From Kribbella catacumbae DSM 19601 (GTDB taxonomy: Bacteria > Actinomycetota > Actinomycetes > Propionibacteriales > Kribbellaceae): a DNA stretch of 64,000 bases. Under the pieces are notes generated by a model, which was not told where the DNA came from, did no database searches, and worked only from the letters and a program-made list of their open reading frames with translations. Below, piece after piece: positions 1 to 7,395 of this stretch. A program made the position numbers and the translations under genes. The DNA lies in assembly GCF_000372465.1 (NCBI RefSeq), contig NZ_AQUZ01000045.1, forward strand, positions 1-64,000. Reading direction: 5' to 3'. Numbering within the stretch: position 1 is the first letter of the stretch; each line of letters begins with the position of its first letter.

Positions 1-213
1 TTCCGCGGCGGCGAACTCGGCGACGGCGGGGCAGCCGGGGCCGCCGTAGACGTGGGCGCGTTCGCCGCCGGGCAGGGAGATGTGGCCGGGGAGGGTGGCG
101 GGGTCGGGGAACAGGTCGGCGAAGTGCTGGCCGAGGCGGAGGATTTCGAGGTCGGCACGGGTGTGCAGGTCGTGCATGGATGCGACCGAGGTGAGTGTCT
201 CGGTCGCGTCCAT
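1..213 (-). CDS. DUF222 (13E12-repeat) HNH endonuclease family protein, N-terminal part
   Basis: The first 71 residues of a protein that runs off the left edge. The visible stretch contains ADLEILRLGQHFADLF followed by LPGGERAHVYGGPGCPAV and EFAAA, the layout of the DUF222 N-terminal domain found in the large actinobacterial 13E12 family, which usually ends in an HNH nuclease domain (not visible here). The ATG at 213 is chosen because AAGGAG lies about 9 bases upstream; an in-frame ATG at 237 lies inside the SOS box and has no ribosome site. A perfect LexA-type box at 230-245 suggests induction by DNA damage. The biological role of the family is poorly known. Family assignment is by sequence pattern only. 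Confidence 0.8.
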   Translation of the reverse strand, partial: MDATETLTSVASMHDLHTRADLEILRLGQHFADLFPDPATLPGHISLPGGERAHVYGGPGCPAVAEFAAAE

Positions 214-229
214 GTCAGCGATCTCCTTG

Positions 230-245
230 TCGAACATGTGTTCGA
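230..245 (-). promoter_or_regulatory. LexA (SOS) box upstream of the DUF222 gene
   Basis: TCGAACATGTGTTCGA matches the actinobacterial SOS box TCGAAC-N4-GTTCGA with both six-base arms intact. It lies 17-32 bases upstream of the chosen start of the leftward DUF222 gene, near the expected transcription start, so LexA bound here should block transcription. Some mycobacterial 13E12 genes are known LexA targets. Confidence 0.85.
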
Positions 246-486
246 TACTACGCTGAGTAGGCGGAAGTCGCAAATCGCGCAGGGCACTCAATGGCCTTGC
301 TGGCAAGGCGATTCAGGAAATTAAGCCAAGAAGAGGTGAGCGCTAACTCCCAGCGGTTCACGCTCCGCGAGCAATGCCTAGGCTGCCGACACCGATGAGC
401 GGCGGCGGATGTACAGATGAGGCGAGCCACTCCGACGTAGCTGTGAAGGTGCCCAGCGGAGGTGCCCTGAGCAGGAGCGTGGATCG

Positions 487-714
487 ATGGAAGCGTTGAG
501 TGCGATCGTGAACAGCAAGCTCGTTGCCGATGAGGTGCGGCACTCCGTCGGCGGGTACGACGAAGTACGGCGTATTGCGGCCGAGGCGCAGCGAGTTCAG
601 CGGCGCAAGCCAAGGGCCAAGCGTCTGTGGAGCGCTCTCCGGCAGAGCGTGACGGTACTGCGCGAGCGGCGATCGTCCACTGGTAAAGAGGTCGTGGAAT
701 GCCCCGCCCCGTGA
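487..714 (+). CDS. small basic hypothetical protein
   Basis: A 75-residue protein with no recognised domain. The first half is helical and moderately acidic (MEALSAIVNSKLVADEVRH), the second half is rich in Arg and Lys (RVQRRKPRAKRLW, RERRSSTGK), so it could bind nucleic acid or membrane lipid, but this is only composition. AGGAG lies 10 bases upstream of the ATG. It ends 12 bases before the acetyltransferase gene and could be cotranscribed with it. There is no signal peptide or cysteine cluster. It may be one of the short actinobacterial proteins of unknown role; it is kept because of the ribosome site and codon pattern. Confidence 0.55.
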   Translation: MEALSAIVNSKLVADEVRHSVGGYDEVRRIAAEAQRVQRRKPRAKRLWSALRQSVTVLRERRSSTGKEVVECPAP

Positions 715-726
715 CACAGTCCTCCG

Positions 727-1530
727 GTGACTGAAGCAACCAATACTGACCGGGCCGCGATGCTACTGACGGCGTACGACGAGCAGCTGCGCGGCGGCGC
801 CGAGTCGGCCGACGTACCGACCAGCACCGACGGACCGGTGATCCGAGTCGAGTATCCGAACCGCGGATTCGTCAGCTACCGCTCTCTCGAAGGTCTCGAC
901 GGCGCTGAGCTCGACGCGTTGATCGCTCGCCAGCGCGACTACTTCGCCGCCAAGGGCGATCCGGTCGAGTGGAAGACCCGTGGACACGACCTGCCGGCCG
1001 ATCTGCTCGAGCGGCTGACCGCGGCCGGGTTCGTGCCCGAGGAGCGGGAGACCGTGGTGATCGGCGAGAGCGCCGACATCGTGGAGCGGCTGGCCGGTCG
1101 CGATTCGGTCGACGGCGTGACGATTCGCCGTACCGGGGACAAGGCCGACTTCGAGCGGATCGCCGCGATGGAGTCGACGGTCTGGAACCAGGACTGGTCC
1201 TGGCTGACCGATGACCTGATGAGCCGGCACGCGACCGGCCTGACCGACATCTTCGTCGCGGAGGCGGACGGTGAAGTCGTCTCGGCCGCGTGGGCGGTCT
1301 ACAAGAAGGACACCGACTTCACTGGCCTGTGGGGTGGCTCGACGCTGGTTGAGTGGCGGGGCAAGGGCATCTACAAGGCACTGGTCGCGGTCCGCGCTGC
1401 CCGGGCGCTCGAGCTCGGCTATCGCTACCTCCAGGTAGACGCGAGTGACGACAGCTCGCCGATCCTTCAGCGACTCGGATTCCTGGCCGTCACCACGACT
1501 ACGCCGTACGTCTACACGCCCGCCAACTGA
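727..1530 (+). CDS. GNAT family N-acetyltransferase
   Basis: A 267-residue protein. The C-terminal half (about residues 125-262) has the GNAT fold: a substrate-entry segment (AAMESTVWNQDWSWL), a beta-strand pair (IFVAEADGEVVSAAWAVY), the acetyl-CoA pyrophosphate loop in the form VEWRGKGIYKALV, and a final strand with ASDDSSPILQRLGF. The N-terminal 120 residues resemble a degenerate second GNAT-like domain. The substrate is unknown. The GTG start has no good ribosome site; CACAGT six bases upstream may be the -10 of a leaderless transcript. The HTH regulator gene begins 12 bases downstream, so the two probably form one unit. Confidence 0.85.
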   Translation: MTEATNTDRAAMLLTAYDEQLRGGAESADVPTSTDGPVIRVEYPNRGFVSYRSLEGLDGAELDALIARQRDYFAAKGDPVEWKTRGHDLPADLLERLTAAGFVPEERETVVIGESADIVERLAGRDSVDGVTIRRTGDKADFERIAAMESTVWNQDWSWLTDDLMSRHATGLTDIFVAEADGEVVSAAWAVYKKDTDFTGLWGGSTLVEWRGKGIYKALVAVRAARALELGYRYLQVDASDDSSPILQRLGFLAVTTTTPYVYTPAN

Positions 1531-1542
1531 TACACAGGTGGA

Positions 1543-2499
1543 GTGCACCAACTCCGCGCGCTGGGCATCTCCGCTGAGGCCGAGGCGATCTACCTCGATC
1601 TGATGACCCGTGGTGCGCTGGGTGTCGAAGAACTCACTGCGAGTGGTGACATCGCTGCTCTGGAAGGGCCGCTGAGCGAACTGGCCGCGATCGGCCTGGT
1701 GGAGCGTGCCGATGGCAAGGTACTGCCGCAGCCGCCGCACCTGGCCATGGAGGCGCTCGCCCAGCGGCATACCAGAGAAGCCGATCTCGCACGAGAGAGC
1801 GCTGCCTTGCTCTCCGAGCTGTGGACTGCCGGCATCGGTCAGCAGACGTACGTCGAGTTGCTGCCGTCCGCCGAGGCGGCGCGGGCGGTCCTCAATCACG
1901 TGCAGGTCGATGCGCAGCAGCAGGTCCGGGCGATGACGGTGGGCAATCTGGCCTCTCCGGATCATCAGATCGTCGAGGGGTTGTTCGAGGCGCTCGCCCG
2001 CGGCGTAACGTACGAGGTGATCTACGGGACGCGTGTGCTGCAGGATCCGGCCGCGCTCCGGATGGTTCAGCTGTGCGTCGACGGCGGTGAGCAGGCCCGG
2101 GTCTTCCCGCAGGTGCCGCTCAACCTGACCATCGTCGACGACCGCTGGGCACTGCTCTCGGCGCGAACGACCGTCGGCGAAGTCACCAGTACTGCGGCCA
2201 TGGTGGTGCACCACTCGCCGTTCCTGACCGGCCTGGTCGGGGTCTTCGACGCGTTCTGGCGGATGGCCGTACCGATCACCAGCGGGACCGACACGAGCGA
2301 CGCGGTCGGAGCTCCGTCGCTGGAGACGAAACGGTTGCTGACCTATCTGAGCGCCGGGTTGACGGATGAGTCGATCGCCCGCGAGTTCGGGGTCAGCGAG
2401 CGGACGATCGCGCGCCGGATCAGCCGGTTGCAGGAGACGCTGGGTGCCCAGACACGGTTCCAGCTCGGAGTACAGGCGTCTCGACAGAAGCTGCTCTAG
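1543..2499 (+). CDS. HTH transcriptional regulator (TrmB-like N-terminus, LuxR-like C-terminal HTH)
   Basis: A 318-residue cytoplasmic regulator. Residues 1-75 look like the winged helix of TrmB-type proteins (LGISAEAEAIYLDLM), the middle (100-235) resembles the effector or PLD-like domain seen in this actinobacterial family (VRAMTVGNLASPDHQIVEGLFEAL without catalytic motifs), and the end carries a LuxR-type helix-turn-helix (LTYLSAGLTDESIAREFGVSE then RTIARRISRLQETLGAQTRFQLG). It follows the acetyltransferase gene by 12 bases and may control it. The GTG start is supported only by a weak AGGTGGA. Target genes and effector are unknown. Confidence 0.8.
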   Translation: MHQLRALGISAEAEAIYLDLMTRGALGVEELTASGDIAALEGPLSELAAIGLVERADGKVLPQPPHLAMEALAQRHTREADLARESAALLSELWTAGIGQQTYVELLPSAEAARAVLNHVQVDAQQQVRAMTVGNLASPDHQIVEGLFEALARGVTYEVIYGTRVLQDPAALRMVQLCVDGGEQARVFPQVPLNLTIVDDRWALLSARTTVGEVTSTAAMVVHHSPFLTGLVGVFDAFWRMAVPITSGTDTSDAVGAPSLETKRLLTYLSAGLTDESIAREFGVSERTIARRISRLQETLGAQTRFQLGVQASRQKLL

Positions 2500-2586
2500 A
2501 CCGGAACCTGTCGAGAATGGGAAATCGGCTCCGACGTTGCTGCTGAGCGACCCCGGTAGGGGGACGAACGAGAAGGAGTGGGATCG

Positions 2587-2976
2587 ATGAAGTACATGCT
2601 GCTGATGCACTCGAACAAGCAGGGCTGGGACGACATGCCGAACGTGTGGTCGCAGGAGGACCTCGAGGTGATGGTCAAGTGCATGCATGAGCTCAACCAG
2701 GAACTGAAGGAGTCCGGTGAACTCGTCGAGGCCCGCGGTCTGACGGGTCCGGACCACATGAAGACGGTGCAGGCGAATGAGGACGGGGAGCCGATCATCA
2801 CCGACGGCCCGTTCACCGAGACCAAGGAGGTACTGGCCGGCTACTGGGTCGTCGACGTCGCCTCCGAGGAGCGCGTGCTGGAACTCGCTCTCCGCATCTC
2901 CCGTACGCCGGGCCCTGGCGGCCGCCCGCTCAACCAGGCGGTCGAGGTCCACCCCGAAGGCGTCGCCCCGGTGTAG
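2587..2976 (+). CDS. YCII-related (DGPF) protein
   Basis: A 129-residue protein of the YCII/DGPF family, a dimeric alpha/beta-barrel fold. It opens with MKYMLLMHSNKQGWDDM and has the defining motif ITDGPFTETKEVLAGYWVVD at about residues 75-95, then a helix of VLELALRISRTPGP. Members are often partners of ECF sigma factors, but no sigma factor is adjacent here, and the molecular role is not settled. AGAAGGAG lies 8 bases before the ATG at 2587, so this start is preferred over the GTG nine bases upstream. It converges on the SGNH hydrolase gene, with 29 bases between stops. Confidence 0.9.
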   Translation: MKYMLLMHSNKQGWDDMPNVWSQEDLEVMVKCMHELNQELKESGELVEARGLTGPDHMKTVQANEDGEPIITDGPFTETKEVLAGYWVVDVASEERVLELALRISRTPGPGGRPLNQAVEVHPEGVAPV

Positions 2977-3005
2977 TCGCTCACCCAGCGAGGGGCACTT
3001 GGAGG

Positions 3006-3755
3006 TCAGCGCAGCTTTGCGACGACGAGGTCGGCGACAGCGGCCATACCCGCCTCGGTCGGGTGGTAGGGAACACCCCGGCCGAGGCGGAAGCCTGTGG
3101 TCCAAGGAGTCGCTGAGCCGACCGCGTGGTCCAGACTGGCCGCCGAGGCGGTGATCAGGTCGGCGCCGGTCTTCTCGGCGGCGGTCGCGAAAGCCTTGGC
3201 GAGTCCGTCCGCCATCATCACCACGCTCGGCAGTTGTTCCTCGTTCAGCGGTACGTCGAGACGCGGGCGGGTGGCCGGGCCTGCCACGGTCAGGTAGTCG
3301 ACGAGCAGGATCCGGCTGCGGGGAGCGCGATCCCGGACCTCGGTGACGATTTCGGCGAGGGAAGCGGCCACCGCGTCGTACTCGGTCTGGTCCTTGAGAT
3401 AGCTGACCCGGGCCCGGATCCGGTTGGCGACGCGTTTGCCGAGCAGGGTGGCCGGTTTGGCCAGGGTGTTCATCATGCTGCCCCGGATGAAGGTGCCGAT
3501 GTAGTCGAGATCGTTGCCTCCGGCAGTGATCGTGACGAGTGCCGTATCGGGGCCGACGGCATCGATCTGCGGGGGAGCGCTCTCCTGGTGGTCGCGCAGG
3601 ATGTTCGCTGTCGTGGCGCCGGAGGACGTCACGTCGGTCAGTTCCAGCCCGAGGGCATCGGCGACCAGGTGGGGATAGTTGCGGCCGGCCTTGAGGCCGG
3701 GACCGGCGGCAAAGGAGCTGCCCAAAGAGACATAACGACTGCCAGGGGTGATCAC
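3006..3755 (-). CDS. SGNH/GDSL-family hydrolase
   Basis: A predicted esterase of about 249 residues. Block I reads VSLGSSFAAGPG, with GSS in place of GDS, so the nucleophile should be the second Ser; block III is ITAGGNDLDYIG, supplying the oxyanion Gly and Asn; block V is VPYHPTEAGM with the His, but the usual Asp three residues before it is Val. No signal peptide is seen, so it is probably cytoplasmic. The GTG at 3755 is chosen because TATCGT lies 7 bases upstream as a leaderless -10; a GTG at 3776 would add seven residues. The substrate could be a lipid or carbohydrate ester. Confidence 0.8.
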   Translation of the reverse strand: MITPGSRYVSLGSSFAAGPGLKAGRNYPHLVADALGLELTDVTSSGATTANILRDHQESAPPQIDAVGPDTALVTITAGGNDLDYIGTFIRGSMMNTLAKPATLLGKRVANRIRARVSYLKDQTEYDAVAASLAEIVTEVRDRAPRSRILLVDYLTVAGPATRPRLDVPLNEEQLPSVVMMADGLAKAFATAAEKTGADLITASAASLDHAVGSATPWTTGFRLGRGVPYHPTEAGMAAVADLVVAKLR

Positions 3756-3854
3756 GCACCGGACGATACCTGGCACGATGTTTTGTCACAGCCCACGTGG
3801 CTGTCCTGTCTCGGCTCTTGTTTGCACAACCCCTTGCACAGAAAGGAAACCACT

Positions 3855-4292
3855 ATGCGGGAAGCCATTCGGGGAATCCGCCGGGCCGCGCTGGCCGGCG
3901 TCGCCGCGGCCGGTCTGGGCCTGGTGCCCGCGGTCGCGGACGCCACCCCCGGTGCCGGCGTCACCGCCAGGATCCTGGCCCAGACGACGGTCGGCGGGAA
4001 GGACTATGTGCTGCGCGAGATCACCATCGCTCCAGGCGGTAAGACCGGCTGGCACTACCACGACGGCACGCTCTACGCCTTCGTGAAGCAAGGCACCCTG
4101 ACCCACTCGGACGCCACCTGTGAGCTCGACGGCCTCTACAAGACCGGTGCAACCTTCACCGAGCCCAGTAACCAGGTCCACATCGGCCGCAACCTCGGCA
4201 AGAAGCAGCTGGTGCTTGAGGTCCTCTACGTGAACCCGGCCGGGGCCCCGCTGTCCCAAGACGCGCCCAACCCAGGCTGCGACTTCGAGTGA
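3855..4292 (+). CDS. secreted cupin-domain protein
   Basis: A 145-residue protein with a signal peptide: basic REAIRGIRRAAL, a hydrophobic Ala/Gly core and a likely cut near VADATPG. The mature part is a single cupin barrel with GWHYHDGTLYAFVKQGTLTH (motif 1, with two His and a later Glu) and NQVHIGRNLG (motif 2 His), consistent with one metal ion. Two cysteines (TCELDG and GCDFE) could form a disulphide outside the cell. AAAGGAAA lies 7 bases before the ATG. The enzyme activity, if any, is unknown. A hairpin at 4301-4333 follows as terminator. Confidence 0.85.
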   Translation: MREAIRGIRRAALAGVAAAGLGLVPAVADATPGAGVTARILAQTTVGGKDYVLREITIAPGGKTGWHYHDGTLYAFVKQGTLTHSDATCELDGLYKTGATFTEPSNQVHIGRNLGKKQLVLEVLYVNPAGAPLSQDAPNPGCDFE

Positions 4293-4300
4293 CTTTCTGA

Positions 4301-4333
4301 CCCGAGAGGGCAGGCAATCCCTGCCCTTTCGGG
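4301..4333 (+). terminator. hairpin terminator after the cupin gene
   Basis: CCCGAGAGGGCAGG (4301-4314) pairs with CCTGCCCTTTCGGG (4320-4333), a 14-base stem with a single G-T wobble and a five-base loop. It begins 8 bases after the cupin stop. There is no T-run, as is common in high-GC actinobacteria. Confidence 0.7.
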
Positions 4334-4410
4334 ACTCACGACCGGCTACTCGGGCTGAGCAGTCCCGCCCCTCCGGCCGCGGCGACGGGATTGACCGGCA
4401 TACTCGCGGG

Positions 4411-7395
4411 GTGAGCGACGTGTTTGGGGTTGGCGGGATTCGGGAGCGGGTGGTGGCTGCTTGGGCGGCCGGGCCGGTTCGGTTCAGGGAGGATGCCAAC
4501 GCCGAGGAGGATCTGGCGCTTGGTGGCTACCTGGATCGGGTGGTGGTCGAGCTCGCCCAGAACGCGGCGGATGCGGCGGCACGGGCGGGCGTGCCGGGGC
4601 GCGTGCAGTTCTCGCTGCGAAGCGGGACGCTGGTCGTCTCCAACACCGGTGCGCCGCTGACTGCCGAGGGGGTCGAGTCGCTCGCAACTCTGCGCGCGTC
4701 GGCCAAGCGGGACGACTCGGAGAGCGCTGTCGGACGTTTCGGCGTCGGCTTCTCGGCCGTCCTGGCGGTGACTGACGAGCCGGTGATCCTGTCACGTACC
4801 GGTGGCGTCCGGTTCTCCCGCGCTGACACCGCAGCAGTTGTCGCGGAGGCCGGGCAGCAGTCGCCGGGCCTGGAGACCGAGGTACGTCGCCGCGATGGCC
4901 AGGTGCCCGTACTACGTCTGCCGTTCGAGGCCGAGGGTGAGCCGCCGGAGGGCTACGACACCGCGGTCATCCTCCCGCTTCGCGATGAGGCAGCGGCCGA
5001 GCTGGTACGCCGATTGCTCGACGAGGCCGGCGATGGGTTGCTGCTCGCGTTGCCTGGTCTGGAGCGGATCGAGATCGACGTCGACGGATCGGTGCGCGTG
5101 CTCGCCGATGCCGAAGCGCGCTGGTTCGTGCAGCGTGCGGCCGGCGTACTCGAGGAAGACGACAGAGAGCGGTTGCTCGCGGATCGGCCCACCGAGGAAC
5201 GGTCGCGGCCTTACTGGTCGATCCTGTGGGCTCTGCCCCGCGACGCCGGCACCGAGCCGCCGCGGACGGTGCACGCGCCGACGCCGACGGATGAACCGCT
5301 CTCGCTCCCAGCGTTGCTGTTGGCAACTTTCCCGCTCGACCCGTCGAGGCGGCACGTTGCCAACGGCCCCTTGACGGACCGGCTCGTCCAGGAAGCGGCG
5401 ACGGCCTACGCGGAGCTGCTTCGCAATCGCGCCGAGGACGGTGCGAACGTCCTGCCGCTGGTGCCGACCGGCCTCGCCGCAGGAGCACTAGATCGCGCTC
5501 TCCGGGACGCGATCCTCGCCGCGCTGCCCGGTACGCCGATCGTTCGCTCGGTCGAAGACAGCACCTTGCTTCGACCACGTGACGCCGTGGTCGTCGAAGG
5601 TTCGGACGATGCGTTCAACACCGTGCTCGCGCCGATCGTGCGCGGGCTGATCGGATCGCCTCGCCAGGACCGGACCGCACTCGATGCCCTGGGCATCCGT
5701 CGTCTGGAGCTCGCGGACCTGATCGACCAGCTCGGAGCCGCTGCCGAAGCGGAACCGCCGAGCTGGTGGCGCGACGTCTATGGAGCGCTCTCCGCGATGG
5801 TCACCGAACCGCTGCTCCGCGAATCCCTCGGCACCCTTCCTGTCCCGCTGGCCGACGGCAGGCTGGTTCGTGGCGTGCGCGGCCTGCTCCTGCCGGGAGA
5901 TGAGTTGCCGGCCGGCGTACTGGCGATCTTCGGCGAGTACGGCGTACGGGTGGTGCATCCGGAGGCCGTGCATCCTTCGCTAGAACGCCTGGGAGCGCTA
6001 CCCATGTCCCCGCGCGCGTTGCTGGAGGACAGCGCCGTGCGTTCGGCGGTGGAGCACTCCGCCGAAGCCGATGACCCCGACGTCATCGCCGATGCCGTGC
6101 TGACCGTGGTCGCCGCGGATGTCTCGCAGGCGGAAGGTCTGTGGTGGCTGTCCGACCTCGTACTGCGAGACGCCGACGGCGAACTCGTCCCGGCGAACGC
6201 GCTCGTGGTCGCCGGCTCGGACGCGGCCGCCGTGCTCGACGAGGAAGAGGTCGCGACGATCGACCACGCGATCGTCGAGCGCCACGGACTCCCCGCCGTC
6301 GAAGCGATCGGCGTACTCAGCTCGCTCGGCACAGTCTCCGCCTCAGACGTGGCACTCGACGAGTTGCCCGAGGCGTTGGCGGATATCGACGGGATCGAGG
6401 ATTGGGCGTACGACGTGGCGCCGGACGGCTCGCGCTTCGGGGCGACGGTCGGCGAGCTGATCGCGGTCCGGGATCTCGACTGGATCGTGGACGACGCCTG
6501 GCCGCGGGTGCTCGAGCTCTTCGGAGCGTCACCCGAGCTGCGTCGCGCGCTGGTCGAACCGGTGCGCGTGGTCGGGCCGGATGATCGCCCGCACGGCGCG
6601 GCGTCGTACACGGCGTGGTGGATCAGAGAGCGCGTTCTCCTCGAAGACGGCGAGCCGCTGGCCGGACGGGCCGATCCGGCCGCGGATCCGATCCTGGCCA
6701 GCTTCCTCGACAGTGCACCGGCATGGACCGCTCAGCTGGACCCCGAGGTGCGGACCGCGGTCGGTCTCGTGCGAGTGGTCAGCGATCTGGACGCTGCCGG
6801 CGTGGAGTTGTTGCTGGACCGGCTCGCGGACCCGGACCGGGAGGTCGAAGAGAGCGCGCTCTTGCGACTCTGGAGTCAGCTGGGGACGCACTCGGCCTAT
6901 CCGGGCCAGACCCCGGACGACGTTCGGGTGCTGGACGGCAGCGGTCTGACCAAGGTGACGAGTGCAGGCGACGCGGTGGTCGCCGATGCGCCGATGTGGT
7001 TGCAGCGTGGCGATCTCGGCGGCTTCGTGGTCGCATCAGGTGCTGCCGCCGATGGCTTGAGCGATCTGCTCGACGTGCCGATGGCGGAAGAAGTTGCCGG
7101 GGGCAAGATTGACGGCGACGGGACCGCGGCCGACGTACCGGAGCTGGTGCGTGAGCTGGTGCCGGAGGCGCCGGACACGTGGTGGGAACACGAGGAGCTG
7201 ATAGTCGACGGCGTCGAGGTCTCCTGGTGGGTGGACGAGGACCGCCGACCACACGCGGCCACCTTCGACGGCCTCGCGAAGGCACTCGCCTGGTCCGCTG
7301 GCCGCTGGGATCAACGCCACGTCATCCGCGCCGTCCTCAGCGAACCCGACCGAGCCACCGAACTCCGCATCGACGCCACCTTCGACCAGCCCTAA
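4411..7395 (+). CDS. sacsin-like protein with N-terminal GHKL ATPase domain
   Basis: A 994-residue protein whose first 200 residues form an Hsp90/sacsin-type ATP-binding domain: LAQNAADAA (N box, about residue 48), VVSNTGAPLT (G1 region, SNTG instead of DxG) and VGRFGVGFSAVL (ATP lid, about residue 107). The remaining 800 residues are acidic, Leu/Val-rich and lack recognised catalytic motifs, in line with actinobacterial proteins called sacsin N-terminal ATP-binding-like. No signal peptide. The GTG start has CATACT six bases upstream, compatible with a leaderless transcript. Its TAA shares three bases with the stop of the convergent BTAD gene. A chaperone-like role is possible but not shown. 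Confidence 0.8.
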   Translation: MSDVFGVGGIRERVVAAWAAGPVRFREDANAEEDLALGGYLDRVVVELAQNAADAAARAGVPGRVQFSLRSGTLVVSNTGAPLTAEGVESLATLRASAKRDDSESAVGRFGVGFSAVLAVTDEPVILSRTGGVRFSRADTAAVVAEAGQQSPGLETEVRRRDGQVPVLRLPFEAEGEPPEGYDTAVILPLRDEAAAELVRRLLDEAGDGLLLALPGLERIEIDVDGSVRVLADAEARWFVQRAAGVLEEDDRERLLADRPTEERSRPYWSILWALPRDAGTEPPRTVHAPTPTDEPLSLPALLLATFPLDPSRRHVANGPLTDRLVQEAATAYAELLRNRAEDGANVLPLVPTGLAAGALDRALRDAILAALPGTPIVRSVEDSTLLRPRDAVVVEGSDDAFNTVLAPIVRGLIGSPRQDRTALDALGIRRLELADLIDQLGAAAEAEPPSWWRDVYGALSAMVTEPLLRESLGTLPVPLADGRLVRGVRGLLLPGDELPAGVLAIFGEYGVRVVHPEAVHPSLERLGALPMSPRALLEDSAVRSAVEHSAEADDPDVIADAVLTVVAADVSQAEGLWWLSDLVLRDADGELVPANALVVAGSDAAAVLDEEEVATIDHAIVERHGLPAVEAIGVLSSLGTVSASDVALDELPEALADIDGIEDWAYDVAPDGSRFGATVGELIAVRDLDWIVDDAWPRVLELFGASPELRRALVEPVRVVGPDDRPHGAASYTAWWIRERVLLEDGEPLAGRADPAADPILASFLDSAPAWTAQLDPEVRTAVGLVRVVSDLDAAGVELLLDRLADPDREVEESALLRLWSQLGTHSAYPGQTPDDVRVLDGSGLTKVTSAGDAVVADAPMWLQRGDLGGFVVASGAAADGLSDLLDVPMAEEVAGGKIDGDGTAADVPELVRELVPEAPDTWWEHEELIVDGVEVSWWVDEDRRPHAATFDGLAKALAWSAGRWDQRHVIRAVLSEPDRATELRIDATFDQP

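Noticed and set aside
763..3789. 1008-codon open frame on the minus strand
   Set aside because: It lies antisense to the acetyltransferase, HTH and YCII genes, and its product is Arg/Pro/Gly-rich without domains; it is a GC-bias shadow.
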